Of a stretch of 64,000 nucleotides of DNA, positions 39,171 to 48,262 are shown piece after piece. The notes beneath the pieces are model-generated. The model saw nothing but the letters and a program-made list of their open reading frames with translations. It ran no database searches and had not been told where the DNA came from. The number at the start of each line of letters is the position of its first letter. The stretch's first letter is position 1. A program made the translations under genes and the position numbers. Origin of the DNA: Tersicoccus phoenicis (GTDB lineage: Bacteria; Actinomycetota; Actinomycetes; Actinomycetales; Micrococcaceae); NCBI RefSeq assembly GCF_001968835.1, contig NZ_MRDE01000046.1, positions 1 to 64,000 of the forward strand, read 5' to 3'.

Positions 39171-39190
39171 TGGTTCCAGTAGTGGTTCCA
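39171..39190. promoter_or_regulatory. Direct repeat TGGTTCCA upstream of hicA
   Basis: Two exact copies of tggttcca lie at 39171-39178 and 39183-39190, centred 12 bases apart and ending just before the hicA ribosome site AGGAGGAGG. The position suits autoregulation by the HicB antitoxin, but direct rather than inverted symmetry is unusual. Confidence 0.45.
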
Positions 39191-39204
39191 TAGGAGGAGG
39201 CTCG

Positions 39205-39462
39205 ATGAAGGCGGACCACGTCGAAACCAAGGCTCGTGCTTCGCCATCGGCCGTCCGCTTCAAGGAGTTGGAGAGCCTGTGTCGGACATACTTCGGCGAA
39301 CCGCGACAGACAAGTGGCAGTCACGTTATCTTTGCCACTCCTTGGCAGGGTGACCCTCGAGTGAACATTCAGGACAAGAACGGGATGGCCAAGCCCTACC
39401 AGGTACGGCAGGTCATCGCCGCCATCGATCGTCTCAAGGAGCAGAACAGTGAACCCGTGTGA
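39205..39462 (+). CDS. hicA: HicA-like mRNA interferase toxin
   Basis: This 85-residue protein is of HicA size and shape (dsRBD-like fold). FKELESLCRTYFGEPRQTSG is followed by SHVIFATPWQGDPRVNIQDK. The GSHVIF element carries the catalytic histidine equivalent of the HicA G-S-H motif. KPYQVRQVIAAID near the end matches the family's C-terminal helix. HicA cleaves mRNA and is neutralised by HicB. ATG 39205 is preceded by TAGGAGGAGG. It overlaps the following hicB by 14 bases, in the usual toxin-first order. Confidence 0.85.
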   Translation: MKADHVETKARASPSAVRFKELESLCRTYFGEPRQTSGSHVIFATPWQGDPRVNIQDKNGMAKPYQVRQVIAAIDRLKEQNSEPV

Positions 39463-39790
39463 CCTGTCCATCGTGGCTCACTACCGCTATGCGGTCACGT
39501 GGTCCCCGGAGGACGAGGAGTTCGTCGCCACCGTTGCCGAGTTCCCTTCGCTGTCGTGGCTCGCCCCCGATCGCATCGCAGCACTCGAAGGGCTGGACCG
39601 ACTCCTGCGTGATGTTGTCGCCGACCTGTGCGCTCGCGGTGAAGAGGTGCCGCTGCCCTTTTCCGAACGACGATTCAGCGGCAACCTCAAGGTTCGCGTG
39701 CCACCGGAGCGTCACCGGCAGCTCGTGATCGAGGCGCAGGAAGCCGGAGTGTCCCTGAATCGCTATGTCAATGACCTGATCGCCCACTGA
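39449..39790 (+). CDS. hicB: HicB-like antitoxin
   Basis: This 113-residue partner has a partial RNase H-like HicB fold at residues about 8-70: YRYAVTWSPEDEEFVATVAEFP, with the typical D-x-EF-V-A-x-V-x-EFP pattern, and ALEGLDRLLRDVVADL. A C-terminal ribbon-helix-helix DNA-binding segment follows (NLKVRVPPERHRQLVIEAQEAG, then SLNRYVNDLI). It therefore both sequesters the toxin and probably represses the operon. The GTG start lies inside hicA. The pair is convergent with the large restriction enzyme gene. Confidence 0.88.
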   Translation: MNPCDLSIVAHYRYAVTWSPEDEEFVATVAEFPSLSWLAPDRIAALEGLDRLLRDVVADLCARGEEVPLPFSERRFSGNLKVRVPPERHRQLVIEAQEAGVSLNRYVNDLIAH

Positions 39791-39971
39791 GCGCGCTGAG
39801 CCTCAGAGGCCGGCCACATCTGCGCCGTGCCCGTCCCTGAACAACGAGGTGGTCAGCACGAGCGTGTCACGCCGGCCTTTCGTTGCCAGCGGGGCCGCGT
39901 CCAAGCGTTCAACGTCGGTGCCGTTCTCGATGAACCGGCGACATTCATACCGAAGCGGAACGGCGCGTCCG

Positions 39972-42900
39972 TCATGCGATTCCCGCCGGCTCGTTCGCCA
40001 CGGTCCCGGCGGCCAGGACCGCCAGCGGTGGCAGGCTCTCGACGATCCGCACGGTCTCCACGCTGACCGTCACGACCCGGGCCAACAGGTCGACGATGTA
40101 GCGCGGGTCGCCCACCTCGCGGGACCAGTCGTTCGGGTCGTTGACGATGCCCGACGCCTTGTCCGTCTTGACCTGGTATCGCTCCAGGATCCACTCGACC
40201 GCCGTGCGCGCGCCCAGCAGGTACCGGTGCACCTCCTCGGGGATGCCGGTCAGGGTGAGGTGCGGATTGACGACGACGGCGGAGCGGTCCTTCTTCTCGC
40301 CGGCCGCCTTCTGCTCCGGCGTCGGCCGGGCGAAGGTCATCTTCTGCACTCGGTAGAAGTCGTACGGGTCCACGCCGGGTCCGGGCTGGCCGTCGAGGCC
40401 GCCGAGCGGGTACGGCTGCACCTGTTCGTAGCCCACGTGCAGATCGCTGAGCCGGCGACCGGCGTCGATGAACGGCCACGGGTCGTCCACGAGCGGGATC
40501 CGCGGCAGCATCTTCTTCAGGTCCGCCGCGTACGCCTGCCGGTAGTCGGGCGCGTGCAGCAGCCCGTACGTGTAGAAGAAGCCGTCGTCCTTGGTGATGC
40601 TCTCCCCGTAGGCGTCCCGGAAGTGGGCGAGCCCCGCGTCGGTGATGTTGTCGATCCGGCGGTAACCGTCGACGACGACGGCGTCCTCATCGTGGGCGGC
40701 GAAGAGGGTGCCGTCCCCGACATCGGCCTTCTCGTAATGCCAGCGGGCGAAGAACTGGCCCGCGTTCGAACCGTAGAGAGCCAGATCCGGCACCTGATCG
40801 ACCATCAATACGGAGAAGGGCTTCTCCGCACCGGGATTCAGCGCGTAGAACCCGACGTTCGGGTGCGCCGCCGTGGGGAACAGGTGCGGCAGCTGAGAAC
40901 GCTCGTGGTTGAGCAACCGATCGAAGTACAGCCGGTGCTTGGTGTAGGGGCGATAGACCGATGGGACGATCGCTTCCGGTCGGAAGACTCCCTGGGTTCC
41001 CCGACGCAGAGAGCCGCGCAGACTGCGACTCCAGCTGAGTCGCGTCGGATCAGTGTTCACCCAGCCCTGCGTGAGCCGATCGTCTCCGCGCTGGCCTTCT
41101 GCACGCCATCGCCGCACCTCCGCGTTGTACTGGTCGATGTGCCGGGTGACGTCATCGGCCAGCTCCTCGTGGCTGAAGTTGTACACCCATGCGTCACGGT
41201 TGGATTGAAGCCCCGCGCTGAAGACGGAGAACAGCGCACGTCCGGCGTCCTTGTTCCCCAGCGGCAGGAACGAGCCGAAGTCGTCGCTGCGCTGCTTGAG
41301 CCAGTCGCCGTGCTCGTTCGGGGTGATGGTGGCGGCCTCGAGACCGGCGAACGAGACCGCCTCGGACACCTGGTCCAGCTTCTGCCGGGCGGTGAGGTAG
41401 TCGGCGACCTCGGTGTAGTGCACGGTCGCCGGTCCGCTCGCCGCCGGGTCCTTGACCAGCAGGAAGATCGCGATGGTGGCGCGGGAACCGCCGGTGCTGT
41501 TCCTGATCTCACTGCCGTCTGCTCGCCAACCTCCGAACTCGAACACGGGTCGCCCTTCGCGACTGCCAGCCTCACCGGCAATTCGTCCGTTCCCCCGCAG
41601 GTTGAACACGTGGATGGCGCTGAACTCCTCCGCCAGCGACGTGCGCATCCCGTCGGCGGTGTTGGAATCGAGCCAGCCCCCGTTGGTCACGAACGCGACC
41701 ACGCCACGATCACGGATCCGGATCGAGGCCCATTTGACGGCCCGGATGTACGAGTCGTACAGCGAGTTCTTGTTGGTGGCCGTCGATCGCGCCGCGTAGG
41801 TGTCCCGGATCGCCGCGTCCAGGTGCTCGTACTTCTCGTTGGCGTTGTCGTCGTTCGCGGAGTCCTGCCCGGAGGAGTACGGCGGGTTGCCGACCACCAC
41901 GGTGATGGGCAGTGACCGCTGCCGCACCACCCGTTCGTTGTTCTCCACGAACACGCCGAGGTCGTCCTGATCGCCGTCCTCGTACATCTGGAAGGTGTCC
42001 GCGAGCACGAGCCCCTCGAACGGCCGGTAGCCGGCGTCACCGAGCTGTTCGGCGGCGGCCTCCTGATACACCGTCTCGATGTTCACGGCCGCGATGTAGT
42101 AGGCGAGCAACAGGATCTCGTTGGCGTGCAGCTCGGTCGCGTACTTGCGGGCCAGGTCGTGCGGGCTGATCAGCCCGGACTGGAGCAGCCGGGTGAGGAA
42201 GGTGCCGGTGCCGGTGAACCCGTCCAGGACGTGCACGCCCTCGTCGGTCAGGCCACGGCCGAAGTGCTCCCGCAGCGCCCAGTCCGCCGAGTGCAGGATG
42301 AAGTCGACGATCTCCACCGGCGTGTAGACGATGCCGAGCTTGTCGACGGTCTTCTTGAACGCCTTCGCGAAGAACTTGTCGTACAGCTCCACGATCACCC
42401 GCTGCCGGCCGGCCGCGTTGTCGATGCCGCGCACCCGGTCCCGCACCGACTCGTAGAACCGTTCCAGGGTCTCCGTCTCGCTGGCCAGCCGGTGCTCGTC
42501 CAGGACGGCGAGCATGCCCTCCATGGTCCGGGCCACCGGGTTGTGCGTGGTGAACTCGTCCGAGTCGAACAGCGCCTCGAACACGGGCTTGGTGATCAGG
42601 TGCTGGGCGAGCATCTCGACGGCCTGTTCGGCGGTGATGCCCTCGTTCAGGTTCCCGCGCAGCCCGGCCAGGAACGCGTCGAACTCGCTCGCCGCGTTCG
42701 ACGCCGGGTCGGCCAGGATCCCGCGGATGCGTTCGATGTGGTGGCCGGCGATCCGGGCGATGTCCCCGGCCCACGTGTCCCAGTACCGCCGTTGCCCCAC
42801 CTTCTGCACGATCTTCGCGTACAGGGCGTTCTGCCAGTCGCCGAGCTGGGTCAGGTCGATCACCGTCTGCCCGTCGCCACCGCGCGACGACGACGCGCCG

Positions 42901-44945
42901 CGGCCGCCGTCGTCGTCACCGCCCACGTGCGCGGTGATCAGCTGGCCCGGCTTGTTCTTGTTCAACTCGAGGTGATTGATGGTGGCCTGGAAGCGTTCGT
43001 CGTGCGCGCGCAGCGCCCGCAGCACCTCCCACACGACGTCGAAGTTCTTGCTGGTGTTCAGCGCCGTGACCGGGTCCGAGCCGGCCGGCACCACCACCGG
43101 CAGGATGATGTACCCGTAGTCCTTGCCCTCGGCCTTGCGCATCACCCGGCCCACGGACTGGACGACGTCCACCTGGCTCTTGCGGGCGGAGAGGAACATC
43201 ACGGCGTCCAGGGCCGGCACGTCCACACCCTCGGAGAGGCAGCGGGCATTGGAGAGCACCCGGCACTCGTTCTGCCCCGCGGGTCCCTCCTGCAGCCAGG
43301 CCAGCTTGTCGCCGCGGACCAGGGCGTTCATGGTGCCGTCGACGTGGTCCACCTCGACCCGCAGCCGAGCGACGTCGTCGTCGGTGTCGTCCTCGGTGAT
43401 CCGCGTCAGGGACTCGACGTGGTCGCTGGCCACGGTGCCGAAGGTCCGGGCCAGCTTCTTCGAGGCGTTGATGTTGGCGGCGAAGGCGACCGCGCGTCTC
43501 ATCGGCACGGGAGAGGCGCCCGCTCCGCCCTCGTCCCTCCCGCCGGCCCCTGCGCCGGGGCCTGCGCCGTCGTCGAACCGTTTGGCCAACCCGTTCCAGC
43601 ACCCGACGATGCGGGCGGCGTCGTCGAGGTTCAGCTCCCCGTCGGCGGAGAGGGCGGACTGCAGGTTGCGGGCGATGTAGCGCTCGTCGACGGTCAGGAC
43701 CACGACCTTGTAGTCCGAGAGCAGGTCCCGCTTGACCGCCTCCCCGAAGCCGAGCCGGTGGAACTCGGGGCCGAACAAGGCCTCGTCGCCCATGTCGGCG
43801 ATCGTGACGGCGCCCTCCTCCGCCTTCTTCTTCGCGTCCGGCCCGTAGATCCGCGGCGTCGCCGTCATGTAGAGCCGGCGGGCGGCGGGCAGGAACGCGT
43901 CGCCGTGCACCTTGACGAACGCGGACTCGTCGTCCCCGGCCAGGGTCACCCCGGTGGTCCGGTGCGCCTCGTCGCACACGACCAGGTCGAAGGTGAGGCC
44001 CAGGTCGGCGGCGGCGCGGGCGACGACGTCGGCGGACTGGTAGGTGGAGAAGACGACGGTGAACGCGTCGTTCTCGCTCACGTGCTGCCACTGCTGCACG
44101 AGCCTGCCGGCGTCCGTGGTGGCGGGGTGGGCGAGGTCGTGGGTGGCGATGTCCTCGTCGTCCCGGCGCTTGCCCACCTTGGTGTCCGAGCAGACGGCGA
44201 ACGCCCGGAACGGGATCTCGGCCTCCCGCTTCCACTCCCGCAGGGACTGGTTGAGCAGCGCGATGGACGGGACCAGGAACAGGACGGCGGTCCGGGCCGC
44301 CTTGTTCTCCGTGGCCACGCGCTCGGCGATCCGCAGCGACGTGAACGTCTTGCCGGTGCCGCAGGCCATGATCAGCTTGCCCCGCGGGTGGCCGGCGAAC
44401 CCGGCGAAGACCTGGTCCACGGCCTCCACCTGGTGGGGGTGCAGCCGCTTGCGGTTCTCGAGGGTCAACTCGGCGGGTCTCGCCGGGTCGTACCGGCTCC
44501 AGTCGATGTTGGACTGCAGCAGGTCCGCCAGCCCGATCCGCTGCGTGGTCACCTGCTGGCTCTGCAGCGCCGCCTCGGCCTTGGACGACCACCGCTGCGA
44601 CGTTGAGACGATCAGTCGGGACGTGAAGCCCTCCTTGCCGGAGGCGGTGAAGAACGAGTCGATGTCGGACTTCTGCAGGGTGTGGGCCGGGTCGTAGAAC
44701 TTGCACTGCACCGCGCACAGGCCCCCGTTGACCAGATCCTCGGCGACCAGGTCGATGCCCTCGTCCGAGCCCTGGCGCCCCGGCCATTCGTTCCACAGCC
44801 ATACGGCCCCGAACCGGCCCTGGTAGTCCGATGCCGTGGCCAGGTACGCCTGGATCAACCGCTCGAACCGGGCACCCTTCTCCGCCTCGGACGTCGAGTC
44901 GAACGTGATGTGGTCGAGCAGGTGCTCGATGGTGACCGCGCCCAT
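39972..44945 (-). CDS. Type ISP single-chain restriction-modification enzyme (LlaGI/LlaBIII-like)
   Basis: This 1657-residue enzyme combines all activities in one chain. An Mrr-like PD-(D/E)xK nuclease lies at the N-terminus (Asp65 in GIDLVAED, Gln80-Cys-Lys82). A superfamily 2 helicase/translocase follows with Walker A ACGTGKT (194-200), DEAH (325-328) and a QSVGRVMRK motif VI. An N6-adenine methyltransferase has FTGTGTFL (about 905) and NPPY (1020-1023). The C-terminal region should hold target recognition. Such enzymes cut by collision of translocating copies. ATG 44945 fits the family start MGAVTIEHLLDHITF, and the frame is uninterrupted. Neighbouring hicAB and the decayed mazEF suggest a defence-rich area. 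Confidence 0.93.
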   Translation of the reverse strand: MGAVTIEHLLDHITFDSTSEAEKGARFERLIQAYLATASDYQGRFGAVWLWNEWPGRQGSDEGIDLVAEDLVNGGLCAVQCKFYDPAHTLQKSDIDSFFTASGKEGFTSRLIVSTSQRWSSKAEAALQSQQVTTQRIGLADLLQSNIDWSRYDPARPAELTLENRKRLHPHQVEAVDQVFAGFAGHPRGKLIMACGTGKTFTSLRIAERVATENKAARTAVLFLVPSIALLNQSLREWKREAEIPFRAFAVCSDTKVGKRRDDEDIATHDLAHPATTDAGRLVQQWQHVSENDAFTVVFSTYQSADVVARAAADLGLTFDLVVCDEAHRTTGVTLAGDDESAFVKVHGDAFLPAARRLYMTATPRIYGPDAKKKAEEGAVTIADMGDEALFGPEFHRLGFGEAVKRDLLSDYKVVVLTVDERYIARNLQSALSADGELNLDDAARIVGCWNGLAKRFDDGAGPGAGAGGRDEGGAGASPVPMRRAVAFAANINASKKLARTFGTVASDHVESLTRITEDDTDDDVARLRVEVDHVDGTMNALVRGDKLAWLQEGPAGQNECRVLSNARCLSEGVDVPALDAVMFLSARKSQVDVVQSVGRVMRKAEGKDYGYIILPVVVPAGSDPVTALNTSKNFDVVWEVLRALRAHDERFQATINHLELNKNKPGQLITAHVGGDDDGGRGASSSRGGDGQTVIDLTQLGDWQNALYAKIVQKVGQRRYWDTWAGDIARIAGHHIERIRGILADPASNAASEFDAFLAGLRGNLNEGITAEQAVEMLAQHLITKPVFEALFDSDEFTTHNPVARTMEGMLAVLDEHRLASETETLERFYESVRDRVRGIDNAAGRQRVIVELYDKFFAKAFKKTVDKLGIVYTPVEIVDFILHSADWALREHFGRGLTDEGVHVLDGFTGTGTFLTRLLQSGLISPHDLARKYATELHANEILLLAYYIAAVNIETVYQEAAAEQLGDAGYRPFEGLVLADTFQMYEDGDQDDLGVFVENNERVVRQRSLPITVVVGNPPYSSGQDSANDDNANEKYEHLDAAIRDTYAARSTATNKNSLYDSYIRAVKWASIRIRDRGVVAFVTNGGWLDSNTADGMRTSLAEEFSAIHVFNLRGNGRIAGEAGSREGRPVFEFGGWRADGSEIRNSTGGSRATIAIFLLVKDPAASGPATVHYTEVADYLTARQKLDQVSEAVSFAGLEAATITPNEHGDWLKQRSDDFGSFLPLGNKDAGRALFSVFSAGLQSNRDAWVYNFSHEELADDVTRHIDQYNAEVRRWRAEGQRGDDRLTQGWVNTDPTRLSWSRSLRGSLRRGTQGVFRPEAIVPSVYRPYTKHRLYFDRLLNHERSQLPHLFPTAAHPNVGFYALNPGAEKPFSVLMVDQVPDLALYGSNAGQFFARWHYEKADVGDGTLFAAHDEDAVVVDGYRRIDNITDAGLAHFRDAYGESITKDDGFFYTYGLLHAPDYRQAYAADLKKMLPRIPLVDDPWPFIDAGRRLSDLHVGYEQVQPYPLGGLDGQPGPGVDPYDFYRVQKMTFARPTPEQKAAGEKKDRSAVVVNPHLTLTGIPEEVHRYLLGARTAVEWILERYQVKTDKASGIVNDPNDWSREVGDPRYIVDLLARVVTVSVETVRIVESLPPLAVLAAGTVANEPAGIA

Positions 44946-45056
44946 GTGATGCTCCCCAACTTCTGCGAGACCTCGCGCGCCCGTCCTCGCGACGGCCGGC
45001 GGCTTTCTCATCCTGCCAGACGGGCAGGTCCGCGCCACGGCAGGGTGGTTTGGTGC

Positions 45057-45076
45057 GATACGGGGGAGGGGTATAT
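45057..45076. promoter_or_regulatory. Possible CsoR-type copper operator
   Basis: gatacgggggaggggtatat lies about 100 bases ahead of the DUF6153-like gene. It has the GTAT/ATAC flanks around G-runs seen in CsoR/RcnR-family operators, although the inner halves are not a perfect inverted repeat. Its place before a multicopper oxidase operon is the main argument. Confidence 0.4.
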
Positions 45077-45175
45077 GGTGGAGGCCGCTCCGCCTCAGGG
45101 GTCGGAGTCTGTGCGAAGCTTGGGGATGAGTACAGCGGTCACGGGTCTCCGGCGGCCGAGCGAGCCCCGAACCGG

Positions 45176-45703
45176 ATGCGAGGGAAGGCTGCGTTGCATT
45201 TCGTGACACGTCTCGTCGCCGTCCTTGCCGTGCTCGTCGGGCTGCTGGGAATGCACGGACCCACGTCCGCGCACGCGATGACCGGGCCGTCCGTCGGTGT
45301 GGGCGCGAGCGCCGCGCCCGTTGCGGAGGCCGGTGCGTCCACCACCGTGTCCCATCCCCAGGCCGGCGAGAGCGGGAAGACCGCGGGCGGCTCGCCCTAT
45401 TCCTCCACGACGATGCCCTGTCAGCCCGACCCGATCGGGCCGGGATCCATGTGGGTGGACTGCGTCACCGGCACGGTCCTCGCCCCGAGCGCCGTTGCAC
45501 TGCCGGTGGGCACCGCTTTCGACGGCGCCGCGCCGGGGACGGGGGCGGTCGGGAGTGGGCCGCCTCTTCCGCATCGCTGGACAGGTCGCCCGACCTCATC
45601 GCCCTTTCCATCAGTCGAACGTAGGGATTTCGCCCCGGCGTGCGTGGTCGCGCGCCGTCCTCATCCCTGCCCTCCCTCGGGCGACGGCCCGAGATCGAAC
45701 TGA
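45176..45703 (+). CDS. Secreted/membrane-anchored protein, DUF6153-like
   Basis: This 175-residue protein has an N-terminal signal or anchor helix (VTRLVAVLAVLVGLLGMHGPTSAHA). A His/Met/Ser-containing middle and one Cys pair (MPCQPDP and WVDCVTG) follow. The pattern resembles DUF6153 proteins, which accompany actinobacterial copper and oxidative envelope genes. I infer an exported metal-responsive protein without known activity. ATG 45176 was chosen because it begins the signal sequence. It is the first gene of the run leading to the multicopper oxidase, 13 bases before the next gene. Confidence 0.6.
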   Translation: MRGKAALHFVTRLVAVLAVLVGLLGMHGPTSAHAMTGPSVGVGASAAPVAEAGASTTVSHPQAGESGKTAGGSPYSSTTMPCQPDPIGPGSMWVDCVTGTVLAPSAVALPVGTAFDGAAPGTGAVGSGPPLPHRWTGRPTSSPFPSVERRDFAPACVVARRPHPCPPSGDGPRSN

Positions 45704-45716
45704 TCGAAAGAGAACC

Positions 45717-46631
45717 ATGCCCTCTCCCCAACTTCCCCGCCGTCGTCGCGCCCGGGCGTCCGCACGTCTCGTCCCCGCAGCGGTGATCGCGGCCGCCGCG
45801 CTGGCCCTGACCGGCTGCGCCGGGGCCTCCGCCCAGGGTTCGGACCGGTCCTCGACCGCCGGCGACTCATCCACGAGCAACTCCCCCGCCTGGGCGCACG
45901 CCCACGGGATCTACGCATCGCCCGACGGTACGCAGGTCATGGTGGCCACCCACGACGGCCTGCACGACTACTCGTCGAACACGCCCACCCGCGTGGGCGA
46001 GCCGAACGACTACATGGGTTTCGCCGGTGACGGTGCCACTTTCTACGCCTCCGGACACCCCGGCGCCGGTTCTTCACTGCCCGAGCCCCTCGGTTTCGCC
46101 CGGTCCACCGACGGCGGAAAGACGTGGACGCCCCTCTCCCTGGCCGGTAAGTCCGACTTCCACGCGCTCACGCTCACCCGCGGTGGCGCCGTCGGATTCG
46201 ACGGCAGCCTCCGCACCACCGCCGACCTGACGTCCTGGACCGACGCGACGGATCAGGTGCAGGCGTTCGCGCTGGCGGGTCGGCCGGACACGGCCATCGT
46301 CCTGGCCACCACACCGACCGGCGTGCAGCGCTCCGTCGATTCTGGGCGGACCTGGAAGCCGGTCGATGGTTCCCCTGTGGTCCAATTCGCCGCTCTGGCC
46401 GGTCCGCGGACCGCGGCCGGGATCACCCCGGACGGCAACGTCCACATCAGCACCGACGCGGGTCTCACCTGGACCGCCGCCGGCAAGATCTCCGGTCAGG
46501 TGCAGGCCATGACCGCCACCGAATCGGGCGGGAAGCTGCGCATCTGGGTCGTCACGGCGTCCGGCGTCCAGGTCTCGACGGACGGCGGCCGCACGTTCAC
46601 CGCGTACACCGGGAAGGTGGCAGCGAAATGA
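45717..46631 (+). CDS. BNR/Asp-box repeat lipoprotein (F510_1955 glycosylhydrolase-like family)
   Basis: This 304-residue lipoprotein has a signal peptide ending ALALTGCAG (lipobox Cys about 34). A six- or seven-bladed propeller-like domain follows with repeated Asp-box motifs: STDGGKTWTPL, SVDSGRTWKPV, STDAGLTWTAA and STDGGRTFTAY. AWAHAHGIYASPDG opens the domain. Despite the glycosylhydrolase-like family name, sialidase catalytic residues are not evident. It is regularly found beside multicopper oxidases and is probably an extracytoplasmic binding protein. Its stop overlaps the oxidase start (ATGATG). Confidence 0.85.
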   Translation: MPSPQLPRRRRARASARLVPAAVIAAAALALTGCAGASAQGSDRSSTAGDSSTSNSPAWAHAHGIYASPDGTQVMVATHDGLHDYSSNTPTRVGEPNDYMGFAGDGATFYASGHPGAGSSLPEPLGFARSTDGGKTWTPLSLAGKSDFHALTLTRGGAVGFDGSLRTTADLTSWTDATDQVQAFALAGRPDTAIVLATTPTGVQRSVDSGRTWKPVDGSPVVQFAALAGPRTAAGITPDGNVHISTDAGLTWTAAGKISGQVQAMTATESGGKLRIWVVTASGVQVSTDGGRTFTAYTGKVAAK

Positions 46632-48262
46632 TGTCCGACAACCGGCACAAGGAGCCCGCTATCCCTCCCGTGACCCGCCGCCGATTCCTCGGCCTCTCCC
46701 TCGCGACCGCCTCCGCCGCTCTTCTGGCCGCCTGCAGCAACCCGTCCAGCGGCTCCCCGAGCCCGTCGGGCCGGACCCGGATCATGCCGTCCGACCCGCT
46801 CGTGCAGGCCGCGGAGGACGCTCGACCTGCCAGCGGCGCCACCGTCTCGGCCTCCCTGGCGGCGGGGCCGTTCATCGCCGATCTGGCCGGCCGACGTGCG
46901 GCCACCTGGTCCTACAACGGTTCGCTCGTCGGGCCGACCCTGCGCGCACGCACCGGTGACGCGCTCGCGGTGCGCGTCGACAACGGTCTGCCGGATCCGA
47001 CCACCGTCCACTGGCACGGGGTGGCGCTACGCAACGACATGGACGGCGTTCCGAAACTCACCCAGGACCCGGTGCCGGCCGGCTCGGCGTTCGACTACCG
47101 GTTCAAGACCCCCCACCCCGGGACCTACTTCTACCACTCGCACGTCGAGCTGCAACGCGACCGTGCGCTGTACGGCGCCTTGATCATCGAGGACCCGAAG
47201 GACCCGGTGAAAGCGGACCGGGAATGGGTCATCGTCCTGGACGACTGGCTCGACGGGATCACCGGTACCCCGGAACAGGCGTACGCGGCCGTCTCCGCCG
47301 GCATGGGCAATATGGGTTCCGGAAGCACGGGTTCGATGGGCAACATGGGATCCATGGGCGGGATGGGATCGGCCTCACCGTCGGCGACGGCGTCGTCGAC
47401 CCCCGACCCCGGTGCCTTCATGCTGATGGGAGCCACCAGTGACTACCTCGGTGGGGATGCCGGCGACGTGCGTTACCCGATGCACCTGTTCAACGGGCGC
47501 ACGTCGGACAAGCCGGACAGCCTGACCGCCACACCGGGCTCGACGGTGCGCCTGAGGATCGTCAACGCCGCCGGGGACACCGCCTACCGGGTCGGGATCC
47601 CGGGTCAGAAGCTCACCCTGACCCACACCGACGGGTTCCCCGTCGTGCGCGAGGAGGCCGACGCCGTCGTCGTCGGCATGGGGGAACGGGTCGATGCGCT
47701 GATCACCGTCCGCGACGGGTTCACGCCCGTGCTCGCCCTGCCGGAGGGCAAGAAGGGCCTCGCCATGGGTCAGATCAGCACCGGCACCGGCAAGCCCCCC
47801 GTCGCCGCAGCTCAACCGAGTACACTCACCGGGAAAGTGACGGACGGGTCGCGGCTGAAGGCGGACCCGTCCGTGCGGCTGGCCCAGAAGAAGCCCGACG
47901 TCGTGCACCGGATCCCGCTCACCGGCTCGATGATGGCCTACGACTGGGGCATCGCCGGCAGGCAGTTCTCCGCCAGCGACCCGTTCGCCGGCGCCTTCGA
48001 GATCAGCCCCGGTCAGCGGGTGCAGGTGGACTTCGTCAACGAGACCACGATGTGGCATCCCATGCACGTCCACGGACACACCTTCCAGGTCGGGACGTCA
48101 GGAGCCCGGAAGGACACCGTCATCGTCCGGCCCAAGGAGACCATGAGTGTCATCTTCGACGCAGACAACCCCGGCCAATGGCTGTTCCACTGCCACAACG
48201 CCTACCATGCCGAGAAGGGCATGATGGGCGTCATCTCCTACGTGAAGGCGTCGACCTCGTGA
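46628..48262 (+). CDS. TAT-exported multicopper oxidase
   Basis: This 544-residue laccase/CueO-like oxidase has a twin-arginine signal (TRRRFLGLSLATAS) followed by a lipobox-like AACSNP. All four copper motifs are present: TVHWHG (about 129), YHSHVELQRDRALYG (about 170), HPMHVHGHTFQV (about 477) and HCHNAYHAEKGMM (about 521). The axial position after the type 1 His is Met, as in CueO. A Met/Gly/Ser-rich segment (MGNMGSGSTGSMGNMGSM, about residues 220-240) is a likely Cu(I)-binding loop. The probable role is periplasmic Cu(I) oxidation. Overlaps on both sides indicate operon expression. Confidence 0.94.
   Translation: MMSDNRHKEPAIPPVTRRRFLGLSLATASAALLAACSNPSSGSPSPSGRTRIMPSDPLVQAAEDARPASGATVSASLAAGPFIADLAGRRAATWSYNGSLVGPTLRARTGDALAVRVDNGLPDPTTVHWHGVALRNDMDGVPKLTQDPVPAGSAFDYRFKTPHPGTYFYHSHVELQRDRALYGALIIEDPKDPVKADREWVIVLDDWLDGITGTPEQAYAAVSAGMGNMGSGSTGSMGNMGSMGGMGSASPSATASSTPDPGAFMLMGATSDYLGGDAGDVRYPMHLFNGRTSDKPDSLTATPGSTVRLRIVNAAGDTAYRVGIPGQKLTLTHTDGFPVVREEADAVVVGMGERVDALITVRDGFTPVLALPEGKKGLAMGQISTGTGKPPVAAAQPSTLTGKVTDGSRLKADPSVRLAQKKPDVVHRIPLTGSMMAYDWGIAGRQFSASDPFAGAFEISPGQRVQVDFVNETTMWHPMHVHGHTFQVGTSGARKDTVIVRPKETMSVIFDADNPGQWLFHCHNAYHAEKGMMGVISYVKASTS

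Noticed and set aside
42126-44606. An 826-codon open frame opposite the type ISP enzyme
   Set aside because: It is antisense to a continuous, motif-complete protein and lacks any domain signature.
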